A stretch of 61,958 nt of DNA, from NCBI GenBank assembly GCA_902761625.1, contig CACWLH010000004.1, positions 25,728 to 87,685 on the forward strand, in the 5' to 3' direction. A model generated the notes under the pieces. It was given only the letters and a program-made list of their open reading frames with translations, made no database searches and was not told the DNA's origin. Positions 35,718 to 44,024 of this stretch are shown here, piece by piece (within the stretch, counting starts at the first letter, position 1; every line of letters begins with the position of its first letter). The stretch is from an uncultured Erysipelotrichaceae bacterium (GTDB taxonomy: Bacteria; Bacillota_I; Bacilli_A; Erysipelotrichales; Erysipelotrichaceae). Made by a program: the position numbers and the translations under genes.

Positions 35718-35803
35718 ACAGATTTTATCGCAGTTATTTACAATCCCGAAAATACATTTATTTATAAAAATGCCAAAAATCGCATGTTATAAGGAGATAT
35801 ATT

Positions 35804-37042
35804 ATGGACCGGATCATGACCAATGCCGAAGCCAATCTCATCCTTCTTCAGTCGGTGATTCCGGCGGATGAAAAACTGTATGTCTGGTGTTTCCACGATG
35901 ACGGAACCTATATCGCCTCCTTTTGTCCGGAACATCTTGTCAGTATGTTTGAAAAAGCATTCCGTGCCCTGGGCTTCATCGAAAAGGCACAGCGCCTCGC
36001 TCATGACGGAAAACGACGGATTCCGTGTCTGCTCGGCAGTGCGGTGGGCATGCAGATGGCAGTCACGTTTGAAGCAGGCAAAACCGATGATCTGATTTTT
36101 CTGATCGGTCCCGTTTTCTATTCCAGACCGGATACGGGACAGCTTCAGTCCGCCCTGCACACTGCGGCGAAAGGATATGAGAATCTTTCCTGGATCAGGC
36201 AGATGTGCAGTTCCGTTGCCGAGCTGCCTGTCATGCCCTATTCCATTTTCACCCGCTATGTCATGATGATTCATAACACACTCACCGGCGAACAGGCCGG
36301 ACTTGACGCATTGCACCGCGAGGATGAGCGGGAGGAGACAGCTGCCGACAATTCACCGGGTGTGCGCAACCGTCTGAAAGTCTGGCAGAATGAACAGGCG
36401 CTGCTGAGGATGGTGGCGGAAGGGAACATCAACTACCACGATATACTGAAATCCAGTTCGGATATTTCACCGGGCGTACCGGTGCGCGGACGCGATCCTT
36501 TAAGACAGATGAAAACCAGCGTGACCGTCTTCACAACTCTGGTCTCAAGAGCCGCCATGGTGGGAGGTCTTTCCCCGGAAACCGCCTATGCGCTTGGCGA
36601 CTCCTATATCCAGAATGCGGAAGACTGCAAGGATTCGGGAGAACTCTCCGCCCTTGCCAACGCGATGTATCATGATTTCATTTATCGTGTCCATTATGCC
36701 CGCGCCAATCCGGATTATTCCCATGCCGTTCAGAAGTGCTGCGATTATATTGAACTGAATCTGGATCAGAAGCTTTCCGCTGCGGATCTCGCGCCTCTGG
36801 TCGGTTATACCGAATACTACCTGACTGACAAATTCAGAAAGGAAACAGGTGTATCTCTGAGCAGCTATATCAGAGACAAGAAAATAGAAAGAGCGAAAGT
36901 TCTTCTGGAAACCACCGCGCTTCCCATATCGGAAATCGCCGACATGCTTGCCTTCAACACACCGAACTATTTCATCCAGTGCTTCCGCAATGCGGAAGGA
37001 TGCACTCCCGCCAGATACAGAAAGAAAAACAGAACACAATGA
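35804..37042 (+). CDS. AraC family transcriptional regulator
   Basis: 412 residues. The N-terminal ~290 residues form a sensor domain of the type found in Bacillota AraC proteins that detect sugars; no known fold is certain. The C-terminal ~105 residues are the double helix-turn-helix (KLSAADLAPLVGYTEYYLTDKFRKE and ISEIADMLAFNTPNYFIQCFRN, ending GCTPARYR). The gene is divergent from the six-gene glycoside operon and is the likely activator of it in response to an imported glycoside. AAGGAG is well placed before the ATG. Confidence 0.88.
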   Translation: MDRIMTNAEANLILLQSVIPADEKLYVWCFHDDGTYIASFCPEHLVSMFEKAFRALGFIEKAQRLAHDGKRRIPCLLGSAVGMQMAVTFEAGKTDDLIFLIGPVFYSRPDTGQLQSALHTAAKGYENLSWIRQMCSSVAELPVMPYSIFTRYVMMIHNTLTGEQAGLDALHREDEREETAADNSPGVRNRLKVWQNEQALLRMVAEGNINYHDILKSSSDISPGVPVRGRDPLRQMKTSVTVFTTLVSRAAMVGGLSPETAYALGDSYIQNAEDCKDSGELSALANAMYHDFIYRVHYARANPDYSHAVQKCCDYIELNLDQKLSAADLAPLVGYTEYYLTDKFRKETGVSLSSYIRDKKIERAKVLLETTALPISEIADMLAFNTPNYFIQCFRNAEGCTPARYRKKNRTQ

Positions 37043-37066
37043 GAAAAAGGGCACTCAGCCCCTTTC
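37043..37066 (-). terminator. Bidirectional terminator between AraC and peptide deformylase genes
   Basis: AAAGGGGC-TGAGT-GCCCTTT followed by TTTTC on the minus strand; the plus strand gives a weaker T tail. Confidence 0.65.
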
Positions 37067-37087
37067 GCATGTTTCATGATTGTTTTT

Positions 37088-37498
37088 TCAGATCACAATA
37101 CCGTCGCAATGATCGATTTCATGCTGGATGATCTGTGCGGTGAAGCCGGTGAAGGCCTGTGTATGGCTGACAAACTGCATATCCTCATAGGCGACCGTGA
37201 TATTTCTGTAACGGACGGCCTTGCGCATGCCGGAAAGAGACAGGCAGCCCTCTTCCGTTTCATATCTGTCATATTTTGCAATAATCTTCGGATTGATCAT
37301 AACCAGCGGCATATTCATGAACTCCACGACGATGAAGCGTTTCTTCACCCCGATCATATTGGCCGCCATGCCCACGCAGTGCGCACGGTTTGCCATGAAT
37401 GTGTCGAGCAGATTTCTGACATCATTCAGATCATCCTTTGTGGTTGGCTGCGATTTCTGAGCTAAGAAAAACATGTCTCTGACAATTGGTTTCTGCAT
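37088..37498 (-). CDS. def: Peptide deformylase
   Basis: 136 residues, the short form. All three motifs are present: CVGMAANMIG (in place of GxGLAAxQxG), EEGCLSL with the metal-binding Cys, and QHEIDHCDG with the HExxH zinc/iron site. It removes the formyl group from new proteins. AGGAGG lies before the ATG, 9 bases after the HAD hydrolase gene stop, so both are co-transcribed. The Pro-Gln to Asn-Met change in motif 1 marks it as a divergent branch, possibly an accessory deformylase next to a main copy elsewhere. Confidence 0.9.
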   Translation of the reverse strand: MQKPIVRDMFFLAQKSQPTTKDDLNDVRNLLDTFMANRAHCVGMAANMIGVKKRFIVVEFMNMPLVMINPKIIAKYDRYETEEGCLSLSGMRKAVRYRNITVAYEDMQFVSHTQAFTGFTAQIIQHEIDHCDGIVI

Positions 37499-37507
37499 GT
37501 CTCCTCC

Positions 37508-38239
37508 TTACTCATATACGATACTGTGAATATCCAGATGATAGATGACATCCTTGCGCTCCACCACCACATTGATCCGCTTCATGAGCTCCTCATTGTC
37601 GCGGATGTGATTGAGCAGTTCACGGGTCGGATTGACCGCAGTGGGATGACCGGTGTTTTCAAACATCGTCAGATCGCCGTTGGTATCTCCATAGCTGTAA
37701 CATTGTGAAAGATCCAGATCATAGAGCTGTTCCATTTCGTGAATGGCTTTTTTCTTGGACACGGAATCCCACATCGGCGTGATCGCACCGGTATAAACTC
37801 CATTTTCATCGGTGTGATAGACCGTTCCTCTCCAGTTGTCAAAGAGATATTTCTCCGCCATATAATTGACCAAAGCATCGGGAGAGCCGGAGATGGCGAT
37901 GATCTTATGACCGAGTTTCCGGTGTCTTTCGATCTCATTTCTGGTGAACTGATAAACCCGGTCGCCTTTCTGCTCAATGACCTTCTTTGCGATCAGATTG
38001 ATATGTTCGCTTGAAATTCCGACCGTGACACGCTTGAACGCCTCCACCATGCGGTCCAGATAGATATCATAATCACCCTGTCTTCTGTCCCATGCCATGA
38101 AAGCGGGTCTGACATGATCCGTCCACTCGGAGGCATCGATCAGCTCATGGGTGACCATCTTTTTAAACACTTCCGTAATCAGACCTTCTCTGTAAATCGT
38201 TCCGTCGATATCAAAGAATGCCGCAATATTATTTCCCAT
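37508..38239 (-). CDS. HAD-IB family phosphatase
   Basis: 243 residues from the ATG at 38239 (GAGGTG upstream). Motif I is FFDIDGTI with the nucleophile Asp, motif II ISGSPDAL, and motif III with Lys plus YSYGDTNGDLTM binding Mg2+. The helical cap of subfamily IB lies between motifs I and II (FKRVTVGISSEHINLIAKKV). Relatives are phosphoserine phosphatase-like and HAD-IB lipid-phosphate enzymes (PlsC-linked). The substrate cannot be read from sequence. Co-transcribed with peptide deformylase. Confidence 0.88.
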   Translation of the reverse strand: MGNNIAAFFDIDGTIYREGLITEVFKKMVTHELIDASEWTDHVRPAFMAWDRRQGDYDIYLDRMVEAFKRVTVGISSEHINLIAKKVIEQKGDRVYQFTRNEIERHRKLGHKIIAISGSPDALVNYMAEKYLFDNWRGTVYHTDENGVYTGAITPMWDSVSKKKAIHEMEQLYDLDLSQCYSYGDTNGDLTMFENTGHPTAVNPTRELLNHIRDNEELMKRINVVVERKDVIYHLDIHSIVYE

Positions 38240-38270
38240 AAAACACCTCGTTCTTACATTCATTGTACAT

Positions 38271-38299
38271 GAAAGGACATCCCCGTGTGAGGATGTCCT
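38271..38299 (-). terminator. Terminator of the MarR-ABC exporter operon
   Basis: AGGACATCC / GGATGTCCT, perfect 9 bp, followed on the minus strand by a short TTTC tail. Confidence 0.6.
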
Positions 38300-38319
38300 G
38301 CAGTTTAAACGGTAATGAT

Positions 38320-40209
38320 TTATTCGGTGATTGCGTTGCCGGTGTAGAGCTGATAGTATCTGCCCTTCTTGTCAAGCAGATCCATATGATTGCCCCGCTC
38401 AATGATTCTTCCCTGTTCGAGAACCATGATGCAGTCACTGTTTCTGACCGTGGAAAGACGGTGGGCAATGACGAAGGTTGTTCTGCCTTTCATCAGGGCA
38501 TCCATACCTTCCTGAACCAGTTTCTCGGTACGGGAGTCGATCGAGGAGGTCGCCTCATCAAGAATCATCGCAGGCGGATCCGCCACCGCGCATCTGGCAA
38601 TGGCAAGCAATTGTCTCTGTCCCTGGGAGAGGTTGCCGCCATCTCCCTTGAGCATGGTGTTATATCCGTCCGGAAGTCTTCGGATGAAGCCGTCCGCTCT
38701 TGCCAGTCTGGCTGCGGCGATGCATTCCTCATCGGTTGCGTCGAGTCTGCCGTATCTGATATTCTCCATGACTGTTCCGGTGAAAAGATGGGTATCCTGA
38801 AGAACCATACCCAGCGATCTTCTCAGATCCGGCTTTCTGATCTTGTTGATGTTGATGTCATCGAAACGGATCTTGCCGTCATCGATATCATAGAAACGGT
38901 TGATCAGATTGGTAATGGTGGTCTTGCCGGCACCGGTGGAACCGACAAATGCAATCTTCTGACCAGGTTTTGCCTCGATGTCGATGTCATGAAGGATTGT
39001 CTTTCTGCCATCATACGAGAAGTCGACATTGTACAGATCCACTTTGCCCTGCAGCTTCTGATATGTGACCGTCCCTTCCGCTTTGTGCGGATGTCTCCAG
39101 GCCCACATACCGGTCTTCTTTTCGGTTTCATGAATTTCACCGTTTTCATCTTCCTCGATATTGACGAGTTCGACATAGCCTTCATCGAATTCAGGTTCCT
39201 CATCCATCATCCTGAAGACACGCTCCGCACCTGCCATCGCGTTGACAATGGAGGCGAACTGCTGGGAAATCTGTGTCACCGGCATTGAGAAACTCCGGTT
39301 GAGATTCAGGAAGGAAACCAGGGTGCCGATGGTCAGACCGAACAGATTGTTAAGAGCCATCACACCGCCGATGACAGCGATCAATACATAGGAGATATTT
39401 CCCAGATTCGCCATCACGGGCATCATGATATTGGCATATTTGTTTGCATTGGCCGCATTTTCACGCAGCTCATCGTTCAGCTTTTCAAAGCCTTCAACGG
39501 ACTTGTCCTCATGGTTGAACACCTTGACAACTTTCTGACCGCTGAGCATTTCTTCAATATAGCCATTGAGTGCGCCGAGTGATCTCTGCTGGGCAATGAA
39601 GTAGTTTCTTGATCTGCCGCCGAGCTTTCCGGAAACACTCAGCATCACAAAGATCATGATCACAGACACAATTGTCAGCGGCACACACAGGATGACCATC
39701 GAAACAAACGTGACCACGACCGTAACCGTGCTGTTGACAATCTGCGGAATGGACTGGCCGATCAATTGTCTCAATGTGTCGATATCATTGGTATAAACCG
39801 ACATGATATCACCATGGGGATGGGTATCGAAATACTTGATCGGAAGGGATTCCATGTGCGTGAAGAGCTCAACTCTGAGCCTTTCCATGGTCCCCTGGCC
39901 GACCGTCACCATGATGCGGTTATAGCTGTAGGCAGCAATCACACCAAGGGCAAGAACGCCCGCAAGTTTCAGAAGTCTTGCCGCAAGCGGTGCAAAGTCC
40001 GGATTCTGTGCGCTGAGCATCGGAATGATATAATCATCGATCAATGTTTTCTGGAACAGGTTTGACTGCACGCTGCAGAAAGCAGTGACCATGATCAGAA
40101 TGACAACCAGAAGGAAATGCCAGCCATAATAGCGGAATACATAGCTGATAATCCGTTTCAATGTACCGGTATCAAGTTTTCTCATCGGTACTTTGTTTCG
40201 TGTACTCAT
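38320..40209 (-). CDS. ABC exporter half-transporter (catalytic subunit)
   Basis: 629 residues: six transmembrane helices (about 20-320) and an ATPase domain (about 390-620). It has Walker A GSTGAGKTT, signature LSQGQRQ, Walker B AMILDEATSS with the catalytic Glu, and H-loop IAHRLSTV. Between the two domains is a ~50-residue acidic insertion (VELVNIEEDENGEIHETEKK). Its partner at 40224-41978 lacks the catalytic Glu and switch His, so the pair forms an asymmetric heterodimer like BmrCD/LmrCD/TM287-288. Drug or lipid export is likely. It is the third gene of a MarR-controlled operon. Confidence 0.9.
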   Translation of the reverse strand: MSTRNKVPMRKLDTGTLKRIISYVFRYYGWHFLLVVILIMVTAFCSVQSNLFQKTLIDDYIIPMLSAQNPDFAPLAARLLKLAGVLALGVIAAYSYNRIMVTVGQGTMERLRVELFTHMESLPIKYFDTHPHGDIMSVYTNDIDTLRQLIGQSIPQIVNSTVTVVVTFVSMVILCVPLTIVSVIMIFVMLSVSGKLGGRSRNYFIAQQRSLGALNGYIEEMLSGQKVVKVFNHEDKSVEGFEKLNDELRENAANANKYANIMMPVMANLGNISYVLIAVIGGVMALNNLFGLTIGTLVSFLNLNRSFSMPVTQISQQFASIVNAMAGAERVFRMMDEEPEFDEGYVELVNIEEDENGEIHETEKKTGMWAWRHPHKAEGTVTYQKLQGKVDLYNVDFSYDGRKTILHDIDIEAKPGQKIAFVGSTGAGKTTITNLINRFYDIDDGKIRFDDININKIRKPDLRRSLGMVLQDTHLFTGTVMENIRYGRLDATDEECIAAARLARADGFIRRLPDGYNTMLKGDGGNLSQGQRQLLAIARCAVADPPAMILDEATSSIDSRTEKLVQEGMDALMKGRTTFVIAHRLSTVRNSDCIMVLEQGRIIERGNHMDLLDKKGRYYQLYTGNAITE

Positions 40210-40223
40210 GATGGCCTCCTTTC

Positions 40224-41978
40224 CTATGCCTGGGCAGGTGCGGAGTCGAAGTCCGCGCCGCCGCCCATGACCTGGGTCGTATAGATTTCCTGGTAAATCT
40301 CATTATTCATGAGCAGGTTCTCAGGTGTATCGAAGCCGCTGATCTCGCCTCTGTGCAGAACGAGCACTCTGTCCGCATCCATGAGTGAGGCAAGTCTCTG
40401 TGAAATGATCAGCTTGGTGGTTCCGGGAATGGTTTTTCTGAAGGCTTCACGGATGGAGGCATCCGTCGCCGTGTCAACCGCACTGGTCGAATCATCCAGA
40501 ATCAATACTTTCGGTTTCTTCATCAATGCTCTGGCAATGCAAAGTCTCTGTCTCTGACCGCCTGACACATTGGTGCCGCCCTGTTCGATATAGGTATGAT
40601 AGCCGTCCGGCATCTTCTCAATGAACTCATCGGCACATGCCATCCTGCATGCTTCAATGCATTCCTCTTCACTGGCATTTTCGTTGCCCCATCTCAGGTT
40701 GTCGATGATGGTTCCGGAGAACAGGACATTCTTCTGCAGCACAACCGAGACCTGATCACGGAGCACTTCCATGTCATAGTCCTTCACATTCACGCCGCCC
40801 ACTTTCACTTCGCCTTCTGAAGCATCATACAGACGGCTGATCAATGAGACAAAAGTGGATTTTCCGGAACCGGTCGGACCGAGAATACCGATGGTCTCGC
40901 CGGATTTGATATGCAGGTCAATATCCTTCAATACGGCGGCGCCGGTACCTGATTTATATGAGAAGGTCACATGATTGAAATCGATGGAACCATCGGCGAC
41001 ACTCATGACCGGGTTTTCGGGATTGGCAAGATCCGGAACCTCATTGAGCACTTCTGAAATTCTCTTTGCGGAGGCGATGGACATCGTGATCATGACAAAG
41101 ACCATCGATAGCATCATCAGACTCATGAGAATATTCATGACATAGGAAAACATTGATGTCAGGCTGCCGGTTGATAAACTGCCGCCCACCACCTGTCTGG
41201 CCCCGAACCATGACAATGCGATGATGCACGAATAGACTGTCAGCATCATCACAGGGTTGTTGAGAATGATGAACTTCTCGGCTTTCATGAACAGATCTTT
41301 CAGATTGCCCGCAGCTTTTTTAAATTTCTCATTCTCATAATCCTCACGGACAAACGCCTTGACCACACGGATCGCGGTGACATTTTCCTGAACCGATGCA
41401 TTGAGATCATCATATCTGGTGAACACCTTGTTGAATGCAGGCATGGCATGGCTGGTGATGAAAACCAATGCACATGCAAGAAACAGCACCGCAACCAGGA
41501 AGATCACGGAAAGATCAGGACTGATGATGACACACATCACAATTGAGAAAATGAGCATCAGCGGCGGTCTGACCGCAATACGGATGATCATCTGGAACGC
41601 ATTCTGCAGATTGGTCACATCCGTTGTCAGACGTGTGACAAGACCGGCAGTCGAGAATTTATCGATGTTGGAGAAGGAATATTCCTGAACCTTCTTATAC
41701 ATGTCATCACGGACATTGGCCGCAAATCCGGTCGCCGCCATCGCCGCATATCTGCCTGCCTGGGTGCCGAAGTAAAGAGACGCGAATGCCATCAGAACCA
41801 TGAGTCCGCCGTATTTGAGCACAGCCTGCATGTTTCCGGTATTGATGCCCCGGTCAATGATCAAAGCGGTGACATAGGGAATCAGCACTTCCATGACAAC
41901 TTCCGCGGCCGTGAATACAGGTGTCAGCAGTGTAACTTTTTTATACTGCTTCACCTCAGCCAAAAGTGTTTTCAGCAT
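40224..41978 (-). CDS. ABC exporter half-transporter (degenerate-site subunit)
   Basis: 584 residues from the ATG at 41978; a GTG one codon earlier fits the GGAAGG site equally. Six transmembrane helices precede an ATPase domain with Walker A GPTGSGKST and a normal signature VSGGQRQRL. In Walker B the usual DEATS is DDSTS, so Asp replaces the catalytic Glu, and the switch His is Gln (IISQRLASL). These changes mark the degenerate ATP site of heterodimeric exporters. The neighbour supplies the working residues and carries the altered LSQGQ signature. It begins close to the MarR stop and is probably translated from the same mRNA. Confidence 0.9.
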   Translation of the reverse strand: MLKTLLAEVKQYKKVTLLTPVFTAAEVVMEVLIPYVTALIIDRGINTGNMQAVLKYGGLMVLMAFASLYFGTQAGRYAAMAATGFAANVRDDMYKKVQEYSFSNIDKFSTAGLVTRLTTDVTNLQNAFQMIIRIAVRPPLMLIFSIVMCVIISPDLSVIFLVAVLFLACALVFITSHAMPAFNKVFTRYDDLNASVQENVTAIRVVKAFVREDYENEKFKKAAGNLKDLFMKAEKFIILNNPVMMLTVYSCIIALSWFGARQVVGGSLSTGSLTSMFSYVMNILMSLMMLSMVFVMITMSIASAKRISEVLNEVPDLANPENPVMSVADGSIDFNHVTFSYKSGTGAAVLKDIDLHIKSGETIGILGPTGSGKSTFVSLISRLYDASEGEVKVGGVNVKDYDMEVLRDQVSVVLQKNVLFSGTIIDNLRWGNENASEEECIEACRMACADEFIEKMPDGYHTYIEQGGTNVSGGQRQRLCIARALMKKPKVLILDDSTSAVDTATDASIREAFRKTIPGTTKLIISQRLASLMDADRVLVLHRGEISGFDTPENLLMNNEIYQEIYTTQVMGGGADFDSAPAQA

Positions 41979-41982
41979 CACC

Positions 41983-42414
41983 TCATACCTTCCTTTCCTC
42001 AATATTTCCGTAAAGCTTTCTGAGCAGTCTGTTCAGTGTCTCAACCTCCTGATCATCCAGTCCTTCGAGCAGATCCTGTTCCGACTGATTTCTGGCAGCC
42101 CGCATGGTCTTGCCGAGCGATACCGCCTTTTCCGTCAGGTTCACGATTTTGGATCTGCGGTCGGATTCATCGGTAACACATGAGACAAATCCCTTTTCCT
42201 GCAGTCTGTTGACCAGGCCGACGATGGTCGGATGAGACACATCGAGAATTTTTTCAATCTCCTTCTGGGCAATTGATCCGCCGCTGCGTTCCATCACCGC
42301 GAGCACCTGAGCCTGTGAAAATGTCAGGTCATGCGCTCTCAGATCATTATCCCCAAGTGCTTTCATCCGGTCACTGATCACCTTGATCAGAAATCCGATT
42401 TCATTATATATCAT
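41983..42414 (-). CDS. MarR family transcriptional regulator
   Basis: 143 residues from the ATG at 42414, selected for AAAGGAGG 5 bases upstream. It has a winged helix-turn-helix (TFSQAQVLAVMERSGGSIAQKEIEKILDVSHPTIVGLVNRL) with the wing VTDESDRRSKIVNLTEKA, typical of MarR. It is the first gene of the operon with two ABC half-transporters, so it probably represses its own promoter and is released by the exported compound. A consensus promoter and a palindrome lie directly upstream. Confidence 0.92.
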   Translation of the reverse strand: MIYNEIGFLIKVISDRMKALGDNDLRAHDLTFSQAQVLAVMERSGGSIAQKEIEKILDVSHPTIVGLVNRLQEKGFVSCVTDESDRRSKIVNLTEKAVSLGKTMRAARNQSEQDLLEGLDDQEVETLNRLLRKLYGNIEERKV

Positions 42415-42429
42415 GAAAGCCTCCTTTCC

Positions 42430-42441
42430 GTAGCTTGCTAC
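42430..42441. promoter_or_regulatory. Candidate MarR operator
   Basis: GTAGCTTGCTAC: 5-bp arms around TT, just downstream of the -10 box of the MarR operon. Binding here would block transcription. Confidence 0.55.
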
Positions 42442-42445
42442 ATTT

Positions 42446-42473
42446 ATTGTAATATACCTGTTTCCGATGTCAA
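42446..42473 (-). promoter_or_regulatory. Promoter of the MarR-ABC operon
   Basis: TTGACA and TACAAT with a 16-base spacer on the minus strand, close to the sigma-A consensus. Confidence 0.8.
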
Positions 42474-42653
42474 TCGGCACATGCATGCCGCAACGATTAC
42501 CACGCATGATTTCATGACAACGTTTCATGAAATCCGCTTCTGATACCGGCAAAGGGTATCTTCCAAAACCGCTTTATTTATATGAATATTTTCGCCATTC
42601 AGGGAATCAACAGAAGCTCAATCTTCCTGAATAATCCCTTATTCAGCCGTGAA

Positions 42654-42665
42654 ATTTCATGAAAT
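42654..42665. promoter_or_regulatory. Palindromic operator candidate upstream of LacI gene
   Basis: ATTTCATGAAAT is a perfect 12-base palindrome about 40 bases before a TATAAT at 42702-42707. A near copy, GTTTCATGAAAT, lies at 42522-42533. The spacing suggests two operator sites for the LacI-type protein. Confidence 0.45.
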
Positions 42666-42776
42666 ATATGAAATGGTGTTTTCTTGTTTCACCGATGAAT
42701 ATATAATGAATTTAACGACATGATTATTAAAATAATCAACAGAAGCACATCGTTTTTATCAGGAGTACCATTTATC

Positions 42777-43766
42777 ATGAAAAACAAAGAACGAATACCC
42801 ACGATGAAAGATGTCGCAGCAGAAGCAGGAGTTGCCTTAGGTACTGTTTCGAAAGTGTTTAACGGATTCCCGGTCGGTGAAAGCTATCGGATCAGAGTTG
42901 AACAGGCGGCGAAAAAACTCGGGTATCGCGTCAATAATTATGCCCGCGGTATGCGCACCAACCAGACAAACACCATTTCCATTATCATGCCGATGATTTA
43001 TCATCCGTTCTTTTCAAAACTGACGGAATGTATCATCCGCGAGCTTGACAGTCATAACTACAATTCATTTGTTTCCGTCACGGACAGAAATCCGCAGGCG
43101 GAAGCCCGGTGTATCCGGATGGTCGCGCAGAACAAAACAGACGGTATCATCGCGTTGACCTATGATCCCGATTTCAACAATATCGGAAATATTCCCTTCG
43201 TCAGTATCGACCGCTCATTCACCGGATCCTGTCCCTGTATCACTTCGGACAATTATACGGGCGGACAGATTGCCGCAGCGAAACTTCATGAACTCGGCTG
43301 CCGGAAACTCCTTTATGCGAGAACCGGCACACCGATTCCCGGAGAAACCGATAAACGCGGCTACGGTTTTGAAAACTGGTGTCAGATGAATTCCGTTTCC
43401 TATGCCGTCATCAACACCGGAATCGACAATGATCTGATGGTCGAAAAAATCCGGGAAATGGTGGAAACCGGCACTTTCGATTATGACGGAATCTTCTGCA
43501 GTACGGATCTGCTTCTGATTCTGATACGCAATGAATTGAACAGACTCGGGATCCGCGTCCCGGAAGATGTGCAGATGATCGGTTTTGACGGAAACATCGA
43601 TTTCTTTACGGGTCTGCCGGTATGTTCCTCCATTGAACAGCCGATTGAGCAGCTGGCCAAAGTCGCAGTCAACACGATCCTCAATTACAATTCGGAAAAC
43701 ACCCCCAGCCTGATCTGCCTTCCGGTCAGATATATCCCAGGCCCCACAACAAAGGACGGAATCTGA
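42777..43766 (+). CDS. LacI family transcriptional regulator
   Basis: 329 residues from the ATG at 42777. The N-terminal helix-turn-helix and hinge read PTMKDVAAEAGVALGTVSKVFNG, followed by the periplasmic-binding-protein-like effector domain (TISIIMPMIYHPFFSKLTE and MIGFDGNIDFFTGLP). It represses sugar genes until its ligand binds. It is not adjacent in orientation to a single obvious target: behind it lies the convergent GH32 operon, which already has another LacI gene at 49658. An upstream GGAG is 11 bases from the ATG, slightly far. It likely controls itself and a remote operon. Confidence 0.9.
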   Translation: MKNKERIPTMKDVAAEAGVALGTVSKVFNGFPVGESYRIRVEQAAKKLGYRVNNYARGMRTNQTNTISIIMPMIYHPFFSKLTECIIRELDSHNYNSFVSVTDRNPQAEARCIRMVAQNKTDGIIALTYDPDFNNIGNIPFVSIDRSFTGSCPCITSDNYTGGQIAAAKLHELGCRKLLYARTGTPIPGETDKRGYGFENWCQMNSVSYAVINTGIDNDLMVEKIREMVETGTFDYDGIFCSTDLLLILIRNELNRLGIRVPEDVQMIGFDGNIDFFTGLPVCSSIEQPIEQLAKVAVNTILNYNSENTPSLICLPVRYIPGPTTKDGI

Positions 43767-43782
43767 AGACACAGAAAACAAT

Positions 43783-43815
43783 CAAAAACATCTGTCGGAT
43801 GGCAGGTGTTTTTTG
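43783..43815 (+). terminator. Terminator of the LacI regulator gene
   Basis: AACATCTG / CAGGTGTT (one G-U) with a TCGGATGG loop and six T. Confidence 0.85.
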
Positions 43816-43851
43816 ATTCTGAACCTGTAATCAGAATCCTTTTCAATCATT

Positions 43852-43916
43852 GTAAAAACCGGCAGCCCGGTCATGGAAATTCACAATAAGTGTTTTTCCA
43901 GACATCGCTGCCGGTT
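43852..43916 (-). terminator. Long imperfect hairpin downstream of the GH32 operon
   Basis: AACCGGCAGC and GCTGCCGGTT (perfect 10 bp) enclose GTC-TGGAAA / TTTCCA-GAC and a CAC/GTG top, giving a 60-base nearly continuous stem. The minus strand ends TTTTT, so it can terminate the GH32 operon, but it is unusually long and could be a small RNA. Confidence 0.6.
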
Positions 43917-44024
43917 GTTTTGATTCAGATCTCTGCATCATTGCGGGTGCCTGTTCACAGGCCCTTCAAAGCTGCATGCAATCGTGAGAATCCTTCTGTA
44001 AATTGAGAGAATGTATCGTGAATC
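43917..44024. other. Non-coding region after the GH32 gene
   Basis: Contains a GCCTGT-TC-ACAGGC hairpin (about 43947-43961) and TGCATGCA. No gene seen. Confidence 0.4.

Noticed and set aside
38263..39288. 341-residue open frame on the plus strand
   Set aside because: Antisense to the ABC exporter gene, no ribosome-binding site or motif.
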